Assembly: GCF_020715565.1 (NCBI RefSeq)
Contig: NZ_CP085839.1
Location: 2,728,001-2,792,000 of the forward strand
DNA: 64,000 nucleotides
Reading direction: 5' to 3'
Origin: Nocardioides sp. Kera G14
GTDB lineage: Bacteria > Actinomycetota > Actinomycetes > Propionibacteriales > Nocardioidaceae
Both the position numbers and the translations under genes were made by a program. Each line of letters starts with the position of its first letter. Positions within the stretch are counted from its first letter, which is position 1. Below, piece by piece: positions 24,918 to 33,714 of this stretch. Under the pieces are notes generated by a model. It ran no database searches. It was not told where the DNA came from and was given only the letters and a program-made list of their open reading frames with translations.

Positions 24918-26432
24918 ATGAGCACGAACACCGACTTGGTCACCGTCGACCACCTCATCGTCGGCGCGGGCTTCGGCGGCCTGTGCGCCGCGATCAAGCT
25001 CGACGAGGACGGCGAGCGGGACTTCGTCGTGATCGAGCGTGGCAACGACGTCGGCGGCACGTGGCGCGACAACACCTACCCTGGTGCGGCCTGCGACGTC
25101 CCGAGCCAGCTCTACAGCTACTCGTTCGCGCCCAACTCCGAGTGGTCGATGAGCTTCTCCCCGCAGCCGGAGATCCACGACTACATCCGCCAGGTCGCGC
25201 GCCATTACGGCGTCCGCGACCGGATGGTCTTCAACACCACCGTCACCGGTGCTGACTGGGACGAGGCCACCCAGCGCTGGCTCGTCACCACCACCTCGGC
25301 GGAGGGACAGACGACGTACGCCGCCCGCACGTTCATCGTGGGCCCCGGGCCCCTGTCGGAGCCGAAGCTCCCTGCGATCGACGGGCTGGAGGACTTCGAG
25401 GGCGAGGTCTTCCACTCCGCCCGGTGGAACCATGACGTCGACCTGACCGGCAAGCGGGTCGCGGTCATCGGTACCGGCGCGAGCGCGATCCAGATCGTGC
25501 CGGAGATCCAGCCGGTCGCAGGACATCTGGACGTCTACCAGCGCACGGCGCCGTGGGTGATCCCGCGCAACGAGCACCGCTACTCCGGGCTGGAGAAGCT
25601 GGCGTTCCGCCGCGTCCCGGGGTTGCAGAAGGCAGCGCGCCTCGCGATCTACTGGGGTCGCGAAGCCTACGTGCCGGCGTTCGCGTGGCAGCCGAAGCTC
25701 GCTGCACCGGCCAAGCAGCTTGCGCTCCGCAACATCCGCAAGGGGATCAAGGATCCCGAGCTGCGCGCCAAGGTGACGCCGGACTACGAGATCGGCTGCA
25801 AGCGCATCCTGATCTCGAACCGCTACTACCCCGCGCTCGACGCCGACAACACCGAGCTCGTCACCGACCCCATCGCGCGAGTGACGCCGACCGGCATCGT
25901 CACGGCCGACGGGACCGAGCGCGAGATCGACGTGCTCATCGTCGCGACCGGGTTCGAGGCCACGGACATCCCGATCGCCCACCACGTGCGAGGCCGCGGC
26001 GGGGAGTCGATGGCCGACCGCTTCAAGCGCACCGGCGCGGCGGCGTACAAGGGCTCGACGGTGCCCGGCTTCCCCAACCTCTTCTTCGTCATCGGGCCCA
26101 ACACAGGTCTGGGCCACAGCTCGATGGTCTTCATCATCGAGTCGCAGGTGCAGTACCTGCGCGACGCGATCCGCACCATGCGGGTCAACGACTTCGGGAC
26201 CGTCGAGCCGACCGAGGACGCCTTCAGGGAGTGGAACGCCGTCCTGCAGAAGCAGCTCGCGCGCTCGGTCTGGTCGACCGGCGGCTGCGCCTCGTGGTAC
26301 CTCGACGAGGAGGGCCGCAACACCACGCTGTGGCCGTCCTTCACCTTCCTCTTCCGTCACCTGCTGCACACCTTCGACGTCGACAGGTACGTCGTCACCG
26401 CCCCCGCCACCAAGGAGCTCGTTTCCGCATGA
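24918..26432 (+). CDS. Flavin-containing Baeyer-Villiger-type monooxygenase
   Basis: This 504-residue NAD(P)H- and FAD-dependent monooxygenase has the FAD motif GAGFGG (16-21), the second dinucleotide motif GTGASAIQIVPEI mid-protein and the Baeyer-Villiger fingerprint FEGEVFHSARW, which fits FxGxxxHxxxW. GATGFEATD and IGPNTGLGHSS near the C-terminus also fit the class. It inserts oxygen next to a ketone, giving an ester or lactone, or oxidises heteroatoms. It is coupled (ATGA) to an SDR gene that could supply the ketone from an alcohol. Substrate unknown. Confidence 0.92.
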   Translation: MSTNTDLVTVDHLIVGAGFGGLCAAIKLDEDGERDFVVIERGNDVGGTWRDNTYPGAACDVPSQLYSYSFAPNSEWSMSFSPQPEIHDYIRQVARHYGVRDRMVFNTTVTGADWDEATQRWLVTTTSAEGQTTYAARTFIVGPGPLSEPKLPAIDGLEDFEGEVFHSARWNHDVDLTGKRVAVIGTGASAIQIVPEIQPVAGHLDVYQRTAPWVIPRNEHRYSGLEKLAFRRVPGLQKAARLAIYWGREAYVPAFAWQPKLAAPAKQLALRNIRKGIKDPELRAKVTPDYEIGCKRILISNRYYPALDADNTELVTDPIARVTPTGIVTADGTEREIDVLIVATGFEATDIPIAHHVRGRGGESMADRFKRTGAAAYKGSTVPGFPNLFFVIGPNTGLGHSSMVFIIESQVQYLRDAIRTMRVNDFGTVEPTEDAFREWNAVLQKQLARSVWSTGGCASWYLDEEGRNTTLWPSFTFLFRHLLHTFDVDRYVVTAPATKELVSA

Positions 26433-27265
26433 AGTCCCTCAAGAACAAGGTCGTCGTCATCACGGGCGCCGGCTCCGGCATCGGCCGCGGCCTCGCGCTC
26501 AACCTCGCCCGCCGCGGCGCGAAACTGGCGCTCTCCGACGTCAACGAGGCGGGTCTCGCCGAGACCGTCGGCAAGGCGCGGGCCGCCGGTGCCGCCGAGG
26601 TCATCTCCGCCAAGCTCGATGTCGCCGATCGCGACGCCTTCACCGCGTACGCCGACAGCGTGATCGAGCACTTCGGGACGGTGAACGTCGTCATCAACAA
26701 CGCCGGTGTCGCGCTCAACGGTCGGATCAACGACCTCGAGTGGGAGGACATCGACTGGATCATGGGCGTCGACTTCTGGGGCGTCGTGCACGGCACGAAG
26801 CTCTTCCTGCCGGCGATCATCGACTCCGGCGACGGACACATCGTCAACATCTCCTCGCTCTTCGGCCTGCTCGCCATGCCCGACCAGGGCTTCTACAACG
26901 CCGCGAAGTTCGCCGTCCGTGGCTTCACGGAGGCGCTCCGCGAGGAGATGCTCATCGACCGCCATCCTGTGGGTGTCACGAGCGTCCACCCCGGTGGCAT
27001 CAAAACGGCCGTCGCCCGATCCGCGCGCGTCTCGTCGAAGGACGACGCCGCGCAGGTCGCGAAGCTCTTCGACGAGAAGCTCGCCCGGATGACCCCGGAG
27101 AAGGCGGCCGACATCATCGTCAAGGGCATCCTCAAGAACCAGGCCCGCGTGCTCGTCGGCATCGACGCGCACATCATCCACAACTTCCAGAAGTTCACCG
27201 GCTCGCGCTACCAGGACATCATCGCGGCCGGCGCGAAGTACGTGATGCCCAAGAAGCTCACCTGA
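26429..27265 (+). CDS. Short-chain dehydrogenase/reductase
   Basis: This 278-residue classical SDR has TGAGSGIG for cofactor binding (residues 12-19), NNAG, the catalytic Ser in NISSLFG and Tyr-x3-Lys in YNAAK, followed by HPGGIKTAV. Asp at the end of the second strand (ALSDVNEAG) suggests NAD(H) preference. The start ATG overlaps the monooxygenase stop. It probably oxidises an alcohol to the ketone used by the upstream monooxygenase. The C-terminal ~60 residues are longer than the minimal SDR. Confidence 0.9.
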   Translation: MKSLKNKVVVITGAGSGIGRGLALNLARRGAKLALSDVNEAGLAETVGKARAAGAAEVISAKLDVADRDAFTAYADSVIEHFGTVNVVINNAGVALNGRINDLEWEDIDWIMGVDFWGVVHGTKLFLPAIIDSGDGHIVNISSLFGLLAMPDQGFYNAAKFAVRGFTEALREEMLIDRHPVGVTSVHPGGIKTAVARSARVSSKDDAAQVAKLFDEKLARMTPEKAADIIVKGILKNQARVLVGIDAHIIHNFQKFTGSRYQDIIAAGAKYVMPKKLT

Positions 27266-27314
27266 ACGCTTTACTTCCCGGCTGCGCATATCTCGCGGCG
27301 AACGGGTACTCGCC

Positions 27315-27333
27315 CCTCGACCCCTCATCGAGG
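27315..27333 (+). promoter_or_regulatory. Hairpin overlapping the pilin ribosome-binding site
   Basis: CCTCGA (27315-27320) pairs with TCGAGG (27328-27333). The right arm includes the first bases of the purine-rich Shine-Dalgarno (AGGAGAG, 27331-27337), 6 nt before the pilin ATG. It could limit pilin translation. No promoter was fixed in the 78-bp gap. Confidence 0.4.
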
Positions 27334-27343
27334 AGAGAAACCC

Positions 27344-27760
27344 ATGAAGCAGATCCAACCGCTCATCAACCGACTCAACCGCAAGGCCGGAGCCGAACGA
27401 GGCTTCTCGCTCATCGAGCTGATCATCGTGATCGTGATCCTCGGCATCCTGATCGCGATCGCCATCCCGGTCTACAACAACATCCAGAGCAACGCCCGGG
27501 ACAAGGCGCTCAAGTCGGCGGCCTCCAACGGCGCCAGCCAAGCCGTCGCTGCCGTCGCCGACGGGGCCACGATCGTGAATGGTGACATCTCGGGCACTGA
27601 CGCCAACGGCAAGGCGTACCCCAAGCTCACCAAGCTCACGAGCGACGACGTCACGTCGGTGACGGCCACCGGCGGAGCGACCGCGGGCTCGACCGACGAC
27701 ATCTGTGTCACCGCCACCAGCAAGGACGGGAAGACCGCGAAGTCCGGTCCGGGCTGCTAA
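27344..27760 (+). CDS. pilA: Type IV major pilin
   Basis: This is a 138-residue class III prepilin. A basic leader of 20 residues ends in Gly20, followed by FSLIELIIVIVILGILIAIA with Glu25 at mature position +5, the canonical PilD processing and assembly signal. The globular part is Ala/Thr/Asp-rich and carries two cysteines (CVTATSKDGK... and the final Cys), a likely disulfide loop. It is the first gene of the pilus cluster and has a strong ribosome-binding site. A hairpin after it may make its message more abundant than that of the downstream genes. Confidence 0.93.
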   Translation: MKQIQPLINRLNRKAGAERGFSLIELIIVIVILGILIAIAIPVYNNIQSNARDKALKSAASNGASQAVAAVADGATIVNGDISGTDANGKAYPKLTKLTSDDVTSVTATGGATAGSTDDICVTATSKDGKTAKSGPGC

Positions 27761-27769
27761 CGATCGCCT

Positions 27770-27804
27770 GGTCCGGTCGGCGAGGTGATCTCGTCGACCG
27801 GACC
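27770..27804 (+). terminator. Hairpin after the pilin gene, likely partial terminator
   Basis: GGTCCGGTCG (27770-27779) pairs with CGACCGGACC (27795-27804), with an inner CGAG/CTCG (27781-27784, 27790-27793). No U-run follows. Its place between the major pilin and the minor-pilin genes fits attenuation or 3'-end protection that favours pilin expression. Confidence 0.55.
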
Positions 27805-27833
27805 TCGGTGTCAGACGCGCCGGAGGTGGAGGA

Positions 27834-28277
27834 ATGAGACCGACCGAGGAGCCGATCCCGGACATGGAGGACGGCTTCAGCCTGGTCGAGGTGATTGTGG
27901 CGATGGTGCTACTTGGCATCCTCGCCGTCGGCGCGCTGCCGATGTTCGCCACCGGACTGCGGATCACGGCAGCCGACGCCTCGACGACCACGGCCACCGC
28001 GGCGGTGAGCTCCGTGCTGGAGCAGGCACGCGCCAAGGCGGCGGCTTCGCCGACCGCGGCATGTCAGGCGCTGCAGAGTTACGCCGCCAACCTGCCCACC
28101 TTCACCGACGCCGCGGGACGCCCGATCTCGGTCACAATGACCGCGCCTTGTACCGGCGGCCCGGCGGCTGTCACCGTCACGGTGCGAGCCACCCGGACGA
28201 CGGCGACCTGTGATTCCAACGCAACGACCGGGCCCTGCGTGACGGCCGCGACGACCATGATCTACGTGCCGACATGA
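27834..28277 (+). CDS. Minor prepilin, PilV/GspI-like
   Basis: This 147-residue prepilin-like protein has a leader ending at Gly14 and the methylation motif FSLVEVIVAMVLLGILAVGALP, with Glu19 at +5. The rest is Thr/Ala-rich, with four cysteines (ACQALQSY, APCTGG, TCDSN, GPCVT). A good Shine-Dalgarno (GGAGGTGGAGG) precedes the ATG. It is coupled to the next prepilin by a 4-bp overlap, so the minor pilins are made together, probably as pilus-tip or priming components. Confidence 0.88.
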   Translation: MRPTEEPIPDMEDGFSLVEVIVAMVLLGILAVGALPMFATGLRITAADASTTTATAAVSSVLEQARAKAAASPTAACQALQSYAANLPTFTDAAGRPISVTMTAPCTGGPAAVTVTVRATRTTATCDSNATTGPCVTAATTMIYVPT

Positions 28278-28798
28278 GCGAGCCCAAGGACCGCGAACGG
28301 GGTTTCACGATGGTGGAGCTCATCATCGGCATCAGCTTGGGCACCGTCGTCGGGCTTCTGGCCATGTTCGTGCTGTTCAACACGCTCCTGACGCAGACGA
28401 CCGTCGCCGGCAACACGGCGGCACTGACGCGCGCGCAGGCCGTCTCTGCGGTGCTCGACCCCGCGATCCGCACTGCCGTTCGCTTCACGAGAGTAAGCAG
28501 CACCGAGCTCAAGGTCTGCTCCGACAGTGCCGGGACCGTCTGGCGAGACTTCAAGGTGGTCTCCGACCCGCAGGCCGCTCCCGGGGCGGCACCGAACATG
28601 TTGCAGGTCAGCTCCCACAACGCCACCGGCTCGACCACCGGTGTTCTGGCCCGTGAAGTCAACAGCCTCGCTCTGACCAAGACCGGCCAAGAGCTCCGCT
28701 ACGTGCTGACCATGGGCGGGACAACGAGTCACCGCGGCGTCGTCATCGACCGCCGCGTCGTCCAACGCAACCCGGATCCGGCGAGCGGCTCGTGCTGA
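28274..28798 (+). CDS. Minor prepilin, PilW/GspJ-like
   Basis: This 174-residue protein starts at ATG 28274. Short leader MSEPKDRERG, then FTMVELIIGISLGTVVGLLAMFVLF with Glu15 at +5, is a standard prepilin signal. The globular region ends with GVVIDRRVVQRNPDPASGSC, as often seen in PilW-like proteins. It overlaps genes on both sides (4 and 7 bp). Confidence 0.88.
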   Translation: MSEPKDRERGFTMVELIIGISLGTVVGLLAMFVLFNTLLTQTTVAGNTAALTRAQAVSAVLDPAIRTAVRFTRVSSTELKVCSDSAGTVWRDFKVVSDPQAAPGAAPNMLQVSSHNATGSTTGVLAREVNSLALTKTGQELRYVLTMGGTTSHRGVVIDRRVVQRNPDPASGSC

Positions 28799-30618
28799 TC
28801 CGCCAGCGAAATGACCGGGGCGCGGCGATGGTGCTCGTCGCGATCCTCGTCGTGCTCTCTGCCACCGTCGCCATGGGAGTCGCCGCGGCGACGATGACAG
28901 CCAGTGTGCAGACTGTCGGCGACCAAGCGCGGGTCCAGGCGCTCGCCGCCGCCGAGGGCGGACGTGACGCGACCTTGGCCTCGCTCATGCAGAAGTGCAC
29001 CGGCACGATCGACGTGAGTTGGCAGAAGCTGGCGACCGGGTCCTACCGTGCTCGAACGTTCTGGAGCGCTGAGACCGACCCCACGAAACTGTCCAACTCA
29101 CCGCCAGCGGCGGCGACCCTGGCATGCCCGCCGTCCGATGCCACTCAGGGCTACATCGGGATCGCATCGCAGGGCCTCTCAGCGAACGGGAAGACCTCGA
29201 AATCCGTCTTCGGTTGGTACAAGTACGACGCCAAGGTCGAGTCCAGCAGCAGCGGCGGCACGAGCTCCACCCTCACGGCGGCCGACGGAGCGATCATCGA
29301 GGGCGGATCCACCACGATGAACCTCCCAAGCGTCACGGTGAAGGGTGATCTCATCTTGGGAGCCGGCAACCTGGACTGCAACGGCAGCACAGTCATCGAC
29401 GGCGACCTGGTCCTGACTACTGGCTCGGTGGACCTCTCCAACACGTGCAAGGTCACCGGCAGCATCGTCGCCAAGGACGACATCTACGTGCACAACCTGA
29501 CGAATCAGATCGGCGGCGACGTCATCTCGACCGGGGGCACCGTGCGCGTCGAGGGTGCACAGGTCGGCGGCAGCATCGAGGCCGACGGCGGAGTCAAGCT
29601 CAACAACAGCGTTCACGTCATCGGCGACGTGATCGCACGCGGCAACGGCGCGACCGACTGCAAGGGCAATAGCGCGACCGGCTCGACCTTCACCGGGAGC
29701 AGCAGCTCGAGCAAGAGCATCGGCGGCAGCGTCAAGATCGGCGGAGCGCTGTGCCAGATGGACCTGACCACCGTCACCGGGTCGATCACCGCCACGGGGA
29801 GCGGGTCCACCTCCATCGGCGGGGTCGGGGCGGTCACCGCGTCCACGATCAAGCTGGCGGGTAGTTGCAGCCCGTGCACCGCGACGCCCACACCACAAGT
29901 GGGCGTCACCAACCTGGCCAAGGTCGACTTCACCAACCCGAAGCAGATCGGCTACGCCAACTGGCTCGAGGCGCCCTGGACGACAACCAGTCCGGACACC
30001 TGGACAAAGTCCGGCTGGACGGTAGTCACGGCCGGTGCCAGCAACTGCAACTACCAGAGCAATTCCGCGTTGGTCACGGCGGTGAACAACCTGACCCAGC
30101 CGACCGTCATCGACGCCTCCGCCTGCGGAACGAACGGGCTCAACTTCTACGGCGTGACGTTCAGCCTGAAGACCGACGTGACCTTCATTGCGAAGGCGTT
30201 CAACTCCGCACAGAACATCAAGATCACTGCCAGCGACGCCGGCTCGCACACCTTCAACCTCATCGTTCCCGACGCCAGTGCGGGTGACAACGCGCCCTCG
30301 TGCCCCAGCGGCTCGCAGAGCTCCACCATCTATGGCGCCACCATGGGCACGGGAATCTCAGGTCTCGCGTATTCCCCGTGCACCTTGGCGATCGGCACGG
30401 TGAACTGGCGCGGACAACTCATCGCCGGCTATCCGAATCCCGCCGGCGGCAACGCCACCATCACCTACACGCCGATCGGCATCCCGGGCGCCACGGCGAG
30501 TGGCGGCGGGACGGTGCAGGTCTCGGCACCCGGGGCGGTCGCCCCAGCCCCGACCATCTCCTACGGCACCGTCGCCGACACCGCAGCCCAGCAGACGGAG
30601 CCGTCATGGAGCCCGTGA
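28792..30618 (+). CDS. Large PilX-like pilus protein with bactofilin-like beta-helix region
   Basis: This is a 608-residue protein starting at GTG 28792. The N-terminal ~50 residues are PilX-like (GAAMVLVAILVVLSATVAMGV, then a helical AEGGRDATLASL segment) but lack Glu+5. From about residue 160 to 360 there are repeats of the type V-x-G-D/S-(L/I/V)-x3-G (VKGDLILGAGNL, IDGDLVLTTGSV, VTGSIVAKDDI, IGGDVISTGGTV, VGGSIEADGGV, VIGDVIARGNG), like the right-handed beta-helix of bactofilins. The remainder is a Ser/Thr/Gly/Pro-rich domain with paired cysteines. Most PilX proteins are ~200 residues, so this is a large extended form and a candidate tip adhesin. Confidence 0.8.
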   Translation: MLIRQRNDRGAAMVLVAILVVLSATVAMGVAAATMTASVQTVGDQARVQALAAAEGGRDATLASLMQKCTGTIDVSWQKLATGSYRARTFWSAETDPTKLSNSPPAAATLACPPSDATQGYIGIASQGLSANGKTSKSVFGWYKYDAKVESSSSGGTSSTLTAADGAIIEGGSTTMNLPSVTVKGDLILGAGNLDCNGSTVIDGDLVLTTGSVDLSNTCKVTGSIVAKDDIYVHNLTNQIGGDVISTGGTVRVEGAQVGGSIEADGGVKLNNSVHVIGDVIARGNGATDCKGNSATGSTFTGSSSSSKSIGGSVKIGGALCQMDLTTVTGSITATGSGSTSIGGVGAVTASTIKLAGSCSPCTATPTPQVGVTNLAKVDFTNPKQIGYANWLEAPWTTTSPDTWTKSGWTVVTAGASNCNYQSNSALVTAVNNLTQPTVIDASACGTNGLNFYGVTFSLKTDVTFIAKAFNSAQNIKITASDAGSHTFNLIVPDASAGDNAPSCPSGSQSSTIYGATMGTGISGLAYSPCTLAIGTVNWRGQLIAGYPNPAGGNATITYTPIGIPGATASGGGTVQVSAPGAVAPAPTISYGTVADTAAQQTEPSWSP

Positions 30619-31415
30619 TCGTCGTCGCCGCGGCGCTGCTCGGGCTGGCCATCGGCAGCTTCCTCAACGTTGTCATCGCCCGTGTCCCGCGCCGTGAGTC
30701 CCTGCTCACTCCCAGCCACTGTCCCGCGTGCACCGCACCGATCCGAGGCCGGCACAACGTGCCGGTGGTGTCGTGGCTGGTGCTGCGCGGCCGGTGCCAC
30801 GACTGCGATGCGCGGATCTCGGTGCGCTACCCGCTTGTCGAGGCGCTCACCGCAGTCACCTTCGTCGGGATCGCCGTCTGGATGCCGCGGATCGGGACTC
30901 TCGACGGCGGCGGGCGATGGCTGCTGGCCGCCGCGCTCGCCCTCTTCGCCGCGACCAGCATCGCGCTCGCGTTCATCGACGCGGAGACGCATCGGCTTCC
31001 GGACGCGGTCGTCGGCCCGGCGTACGTGCTCTGCGGCACCCTCTTGGCTGTCACCTCAGCGATGACCGGCGACTGGCCGGCGCTCGTCCGCGGGGCGGCG
31101 GGCCTGGTGCTGCTCGGCGGCGGCTACTACGCCGTGCACATGGTGCGCCCCGACGGGATGGGCTTCGGTGACGTGAAGCTGGCCGGCCTGGTCGGACTCG
31201 TCACCGGGTATGTCAGCTGGGCGGCCCTGGCAGTCGGCGCGTTCGCCGCCTTCCTGCTCGCCGGCTGCTACGCAGTCGTCCTCCTCGCGGCCCACCGAGC
31301 GCACCGCCGCTCCGGCGTGGCGTTCGGGCCGTGGATGTTGGCAGGCGGATGGGTCGGACTGGTGATGGGCACTCCTGTGGCAACGGGCTACCTGCGCGTG
31401 AGCGGGCTGGCATGA
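30606..31415 (+). CDS. pilD: Prepilin peptidase/N-methyltransferase (A24 family)
   Basis: This is a 269-residue polytopic aspartic peptidase. The N-terminal methyltransferase-like domain has the zinc-type cysteine pairs CPAC (39, 42) and CHDC (64, 67) and SFLNVVIARVPR. The catalytic aspartates are in FIDAETHRLPD (Asp125) and GMGFGDVKLA (Asp189). It cleaves prepilin leaders after Gly and methylates the new N-terminal Phe. The ATG at 30606 overlaps the upstream gene's last codons. Confidence 0.94.
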   Translation: MEPVIVVAAALLGLAIGSFLNVVIARVPRRESLLTPSHCPACTAPIRGRHNVPVVSWLVLRGRCHDCDARISVRYPLVEALTAVTFVGIAVWMPRIGTLDGGGRWLLAAALALFAATSIALAFIDAETHRLPDAVVGPAYVLCGTLLAVTSAMTGDWPALVRGAAGLVLLGGGYYAVHMVRPDGMGFGDVKLAGLVGLVTGYVSWAALAVGAFAAFLLAGCYAVVLLAAHRAHRRSGVAFGPWMLAGGWVGLVMGTPVATGYLRVSGLA

Positions 31416-31454
31416 CCCGGCGAATACCAAGGCGAGCAGCAGGGAGGAGGCGAC

Positions 31455-32453
31455 ATGGCTGACACGGTCGTGGGTTTGACGATCGTCGAGGAGTGCGTGC
31501 GCGCGGCCGAGGTGCGCCGCCCCTCGTCGAAGAACCCGATCCTCGTCCGGTACGGCGAGGTGCCCCTGCCACCCGGCGCAGCTGGTGACTCGGAGATCAT
31601 CGACTCCGACGCGGTCGCGCTCGCCCTGCGACAGCTGTGGGCCGACGCCGGCTTCTCCACCAAGCGGGTCGTGCTCGGCCTGGGCAACCGCCGGATCCTC
31701 GTGCGCGACCACACGGTCCCGCCGCTCCCGCTCGACCAGATCCGGCGTGCCCTTCCGTTCCAGGTCCAAGACATGCTGCCGGTGCCCGTCGAGGAGGCGG
31801 TGCTGGACTTCTACCCCCTCGCCGAGGAGGACGAGGAGGTACGCGGCCTGCTGGTGGTGGCGGTCGCCGACATGGTCACCGAGCTGATCGACACGGTGCA
31901 CAAGGCGAAGCTGAAGGTGGATGCCGTGGACCTGGCGCCGTTCGGGCTCGTCCGCGCCGCGAGCCACCGCGTCGACTCCGACAGGACCGTGATGGTGACC
32001 CACATCGGCGCGCACACCAGCTACATGGTCGTGATGCGTGCGGGCGCGCCCGTGCTGGTGCGCATCGTGCCGGGTGGCGTCCCGGTGAGGGAGAGCGAGC
32101 TGGGTCGGCACCGCGCCGAGATCGACGAGCCGCTGCCGGTCGGTGGCCCACGGGCAGGCACACCGGAGGCGGTGGCGGAGGCGCGGATGGTGGACGACTT
32201 CGCGCTGCGCGTGCGCAGCACCGTGGAGTTCTACGTCGGCCGTCACCCTGACGACTCCATCGACGAGCTCTACGTCTGCGGCGAGGGCGCATGCCACCAG
32301 CAGATCCTGCCCGCACTCGACCGGATCGTCGCCATCCCGAGCAAGCATCTCAGCGTCGGTGAGGTGGTCGGCACCGACAAGTCGTTGAAGGACGGCGCCG
32401 GCTTCTTGAGCTTCGTCACTCCTGTCGGCCTGGCCCTGCGGAGCGGAACATGA
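31455..32453 (+). CDS. pilM: Type IV pilus assembly protein PilM
   Basis: This 332-residue actin-like cytoplasmic protein starts after a GGAGG. Visible parts are VVGLTIVEECVRAAEVR (first phosphate-binding strand pair), LGLGNRRILVRDHTVPPLPLDQIRRALPFQVQD, VDLAPFGLVRA and VMVTHIGAHTSYMVVMRAG (second phosphate loop). It forms the inner-membrane platform with PilN and PilO and links to PilB. Length is close to typical PilM. Confidence 0.9.
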   Translation: MADTVVGLTIVEECVRAAEVRRPSSKNPILVRYGEVPLPPGAAGDSEIIDSDAVALALRQLWADAGFSTKRVVLGLGNRRILVRDHTVPPLPLDQIRRALPFQVQDMLPVPVEEAVLDFYPLAEEDEEVRGLLVVAVADMVTELIDTVHKAKLKVDAVDLAPFGLVRAASHRVDSDRTVMVTHIGAHTSYMVVMRAGAPVLVRIVPGGVPVRESELGRHRAEIDEPLPVGGPRAGTPEAVAEARMVDDFALRVRSTVEFYVGRHPDDSIDELYVCGEGACHQQILPALDRIVAIPSKHLSVGEVVGTDKSLKDGAGFLSFVTPVGLALRSGT

Positions 32454-33133
32454 TGCTGGGCAGGTCCGCGGCGCTGGTCTACGGCGCCCCGCCGCGCGTC
32501 AACCTTCTGCCGCCCGCCGAGCGGGAACGGCGTGAGCAGGCTGCGCTCGCGCGCCGCTGGGGCCTCATCGCCGTCGGTGCCGCCGCACTGGTGGTGCTCG
32601 CCGTGGCCGTCACCGCACTGCTGGTGCGCTCGGCCGATGGTGACCTCCAGGCCGAACAGGCCCGGACGACGGCGTTGGCCCGCCAACTCGCCGCCAATCG
32701 CGATGTGGCCACAGCGACGCGCGACAAGTCCGCCTACGAGGCGTATCGCACCCAGGTGATGACCTCGGACGTGAGCTGGGGTCGTGCGCTGGGCGCGCTG
32801 CAGGACGCGCTCCCGAACGGTGCCCGGATCGACGGCTTCGATGCCGTCGTGGGCGCCGCCGCCTCCGCGGCAGCCACGAGCGCGACGGGCGGCGGCGCGA
32901 CACTCGCCGCGACCGCACCGAGCGGCACTGTTGCGACCTTCACCGTGCAGGTGAGCAGCATGTTGCCGATGGACCAGAAGGCTGTGGTCGCCAGCTTCAC
33001 TCGGGTACCGGGCGTGCTCGGCGTGGAGATGGCCGACCTGTCCTCGGAGTCCAGCGCCAGCTACAGCTCGACGACGACCGTCTTCTTCGACGACAGCATC
33101 CTGTCCCACAAGTACGCGGAGAAGGCCGGATGA
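32450..33133 (+). CDS. pilN: Type IV pilus assembly protein PilN
   Basis: This 227-residue bitopic membrane protein has the PilM-binding N-terminal motif RVNLLPPAER around residue 18 and a single span, GLIAVGAAALVVLAVAVTALLV. A coiled-coil segment follows (DLQAEQARTTALARQLAAN). The C-terminal domain is longer than usual and Ala/Ser-rich in its middle. Overlaps with PilM and PilO frames by 4 bp each. Confidence 0.88.
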   Translation: MMLGRSAALVYGAPPRVNLLPPAERERREQAALARRWGLIAVGAAALVVLAVAVTALLVRSADGDLQAEQARTTALARQLAANRDVATATRDKSAYEAYRTQVMTSDVSWGRALGALQDALPNGARIDGFDAVVGAAASAAATSATGGGATLAATAPSGTVATFTVQVSSMLPMDQKAVVASFTRVPGVLGVEMADLSSESSASYSSTTTVFFDDSILSHKYAEKAG

Positions 33134-33714
33134 CCAAGCAGACCATCAACCTGCTCGGTGGCCTCGTCGTCGCGGTCATCCTCCTCGTCGGGCTCCTCCT
33201 CGGCGTACTCCCCCGGCTGCACGAGGCCAGCGAGAGTCACCAGGAGCGCGACACCGTGGCGATGCAGAACGACACGCAGCAGACGCTGATCTCGGTCTAC
33301 GCCAAGCAGCGCGCCCAGTTGCCGGCCCTGCAGGCCGAGGTGGCCGATCTCAAACAGCAGATCGCGACCGGTCCCCACCTCGAGCAGCTCATCGACGTCG
33401 CGTCCCAGCTGCCGGCCGGCGCCGTCCTGCGCTCGATCTCCCCGGGCTCGGAGAGCAACGGGACCGCACAGGCGCCCACCACAGACACCGGCGCCGCGGC
33501 GCAGGGCTCGGCGTTCCAATCGATCCCCGTCACCTTGGTGGTCGAACTCGGCAAGCCGGCCGACGCCACGCAGGTGATGGAGAAGCTGCGCTCCGGCCCG
33601 CGCCTGTTCGCCATCGACCACGCGACCTTGAAGTCGGGGGCCGGGAGCGGCGGCAAGGGCAGCTCGACCCTGACGGTCGAGGGCCGGGTCTTCGCGACGG
33701 GGGCGGCACAGTGA
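33130..33714 (+). CDS. pilO: Type IV pilus assembly protein PilO-like
   Basis: This is a 194-residue bitopic protein: short cytoplasmic MTKQTINLLGG, a span (LVVAVILLVGLLLGVLP), a coiled coil (AKQRAQLPALQAEVADLKQQI) and a small C-terminal ferredoxin-like domain ending STLTVEGRVFATG. The layout and place after PilN identify it; sequence conservation is low, as is normal for PilO. Confidence 0.8.
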   Translation: MTKQTINLLGGLVVAVILLVGLLLGVLPRLHEASESHQERDTVAMQNDTQQTLISVYAKQRAQLPALQAEVADLKQQIATGPHLEQLIDVASQLPAGAVLRSISPGSESNGTAQAPTTDTGAAAQGSAFQSIPVTLVVELGKPADATQVMEKLRSGPRLFAIDHATLKSGAGSGGKGSSTLTVEGRVFATGAAQ

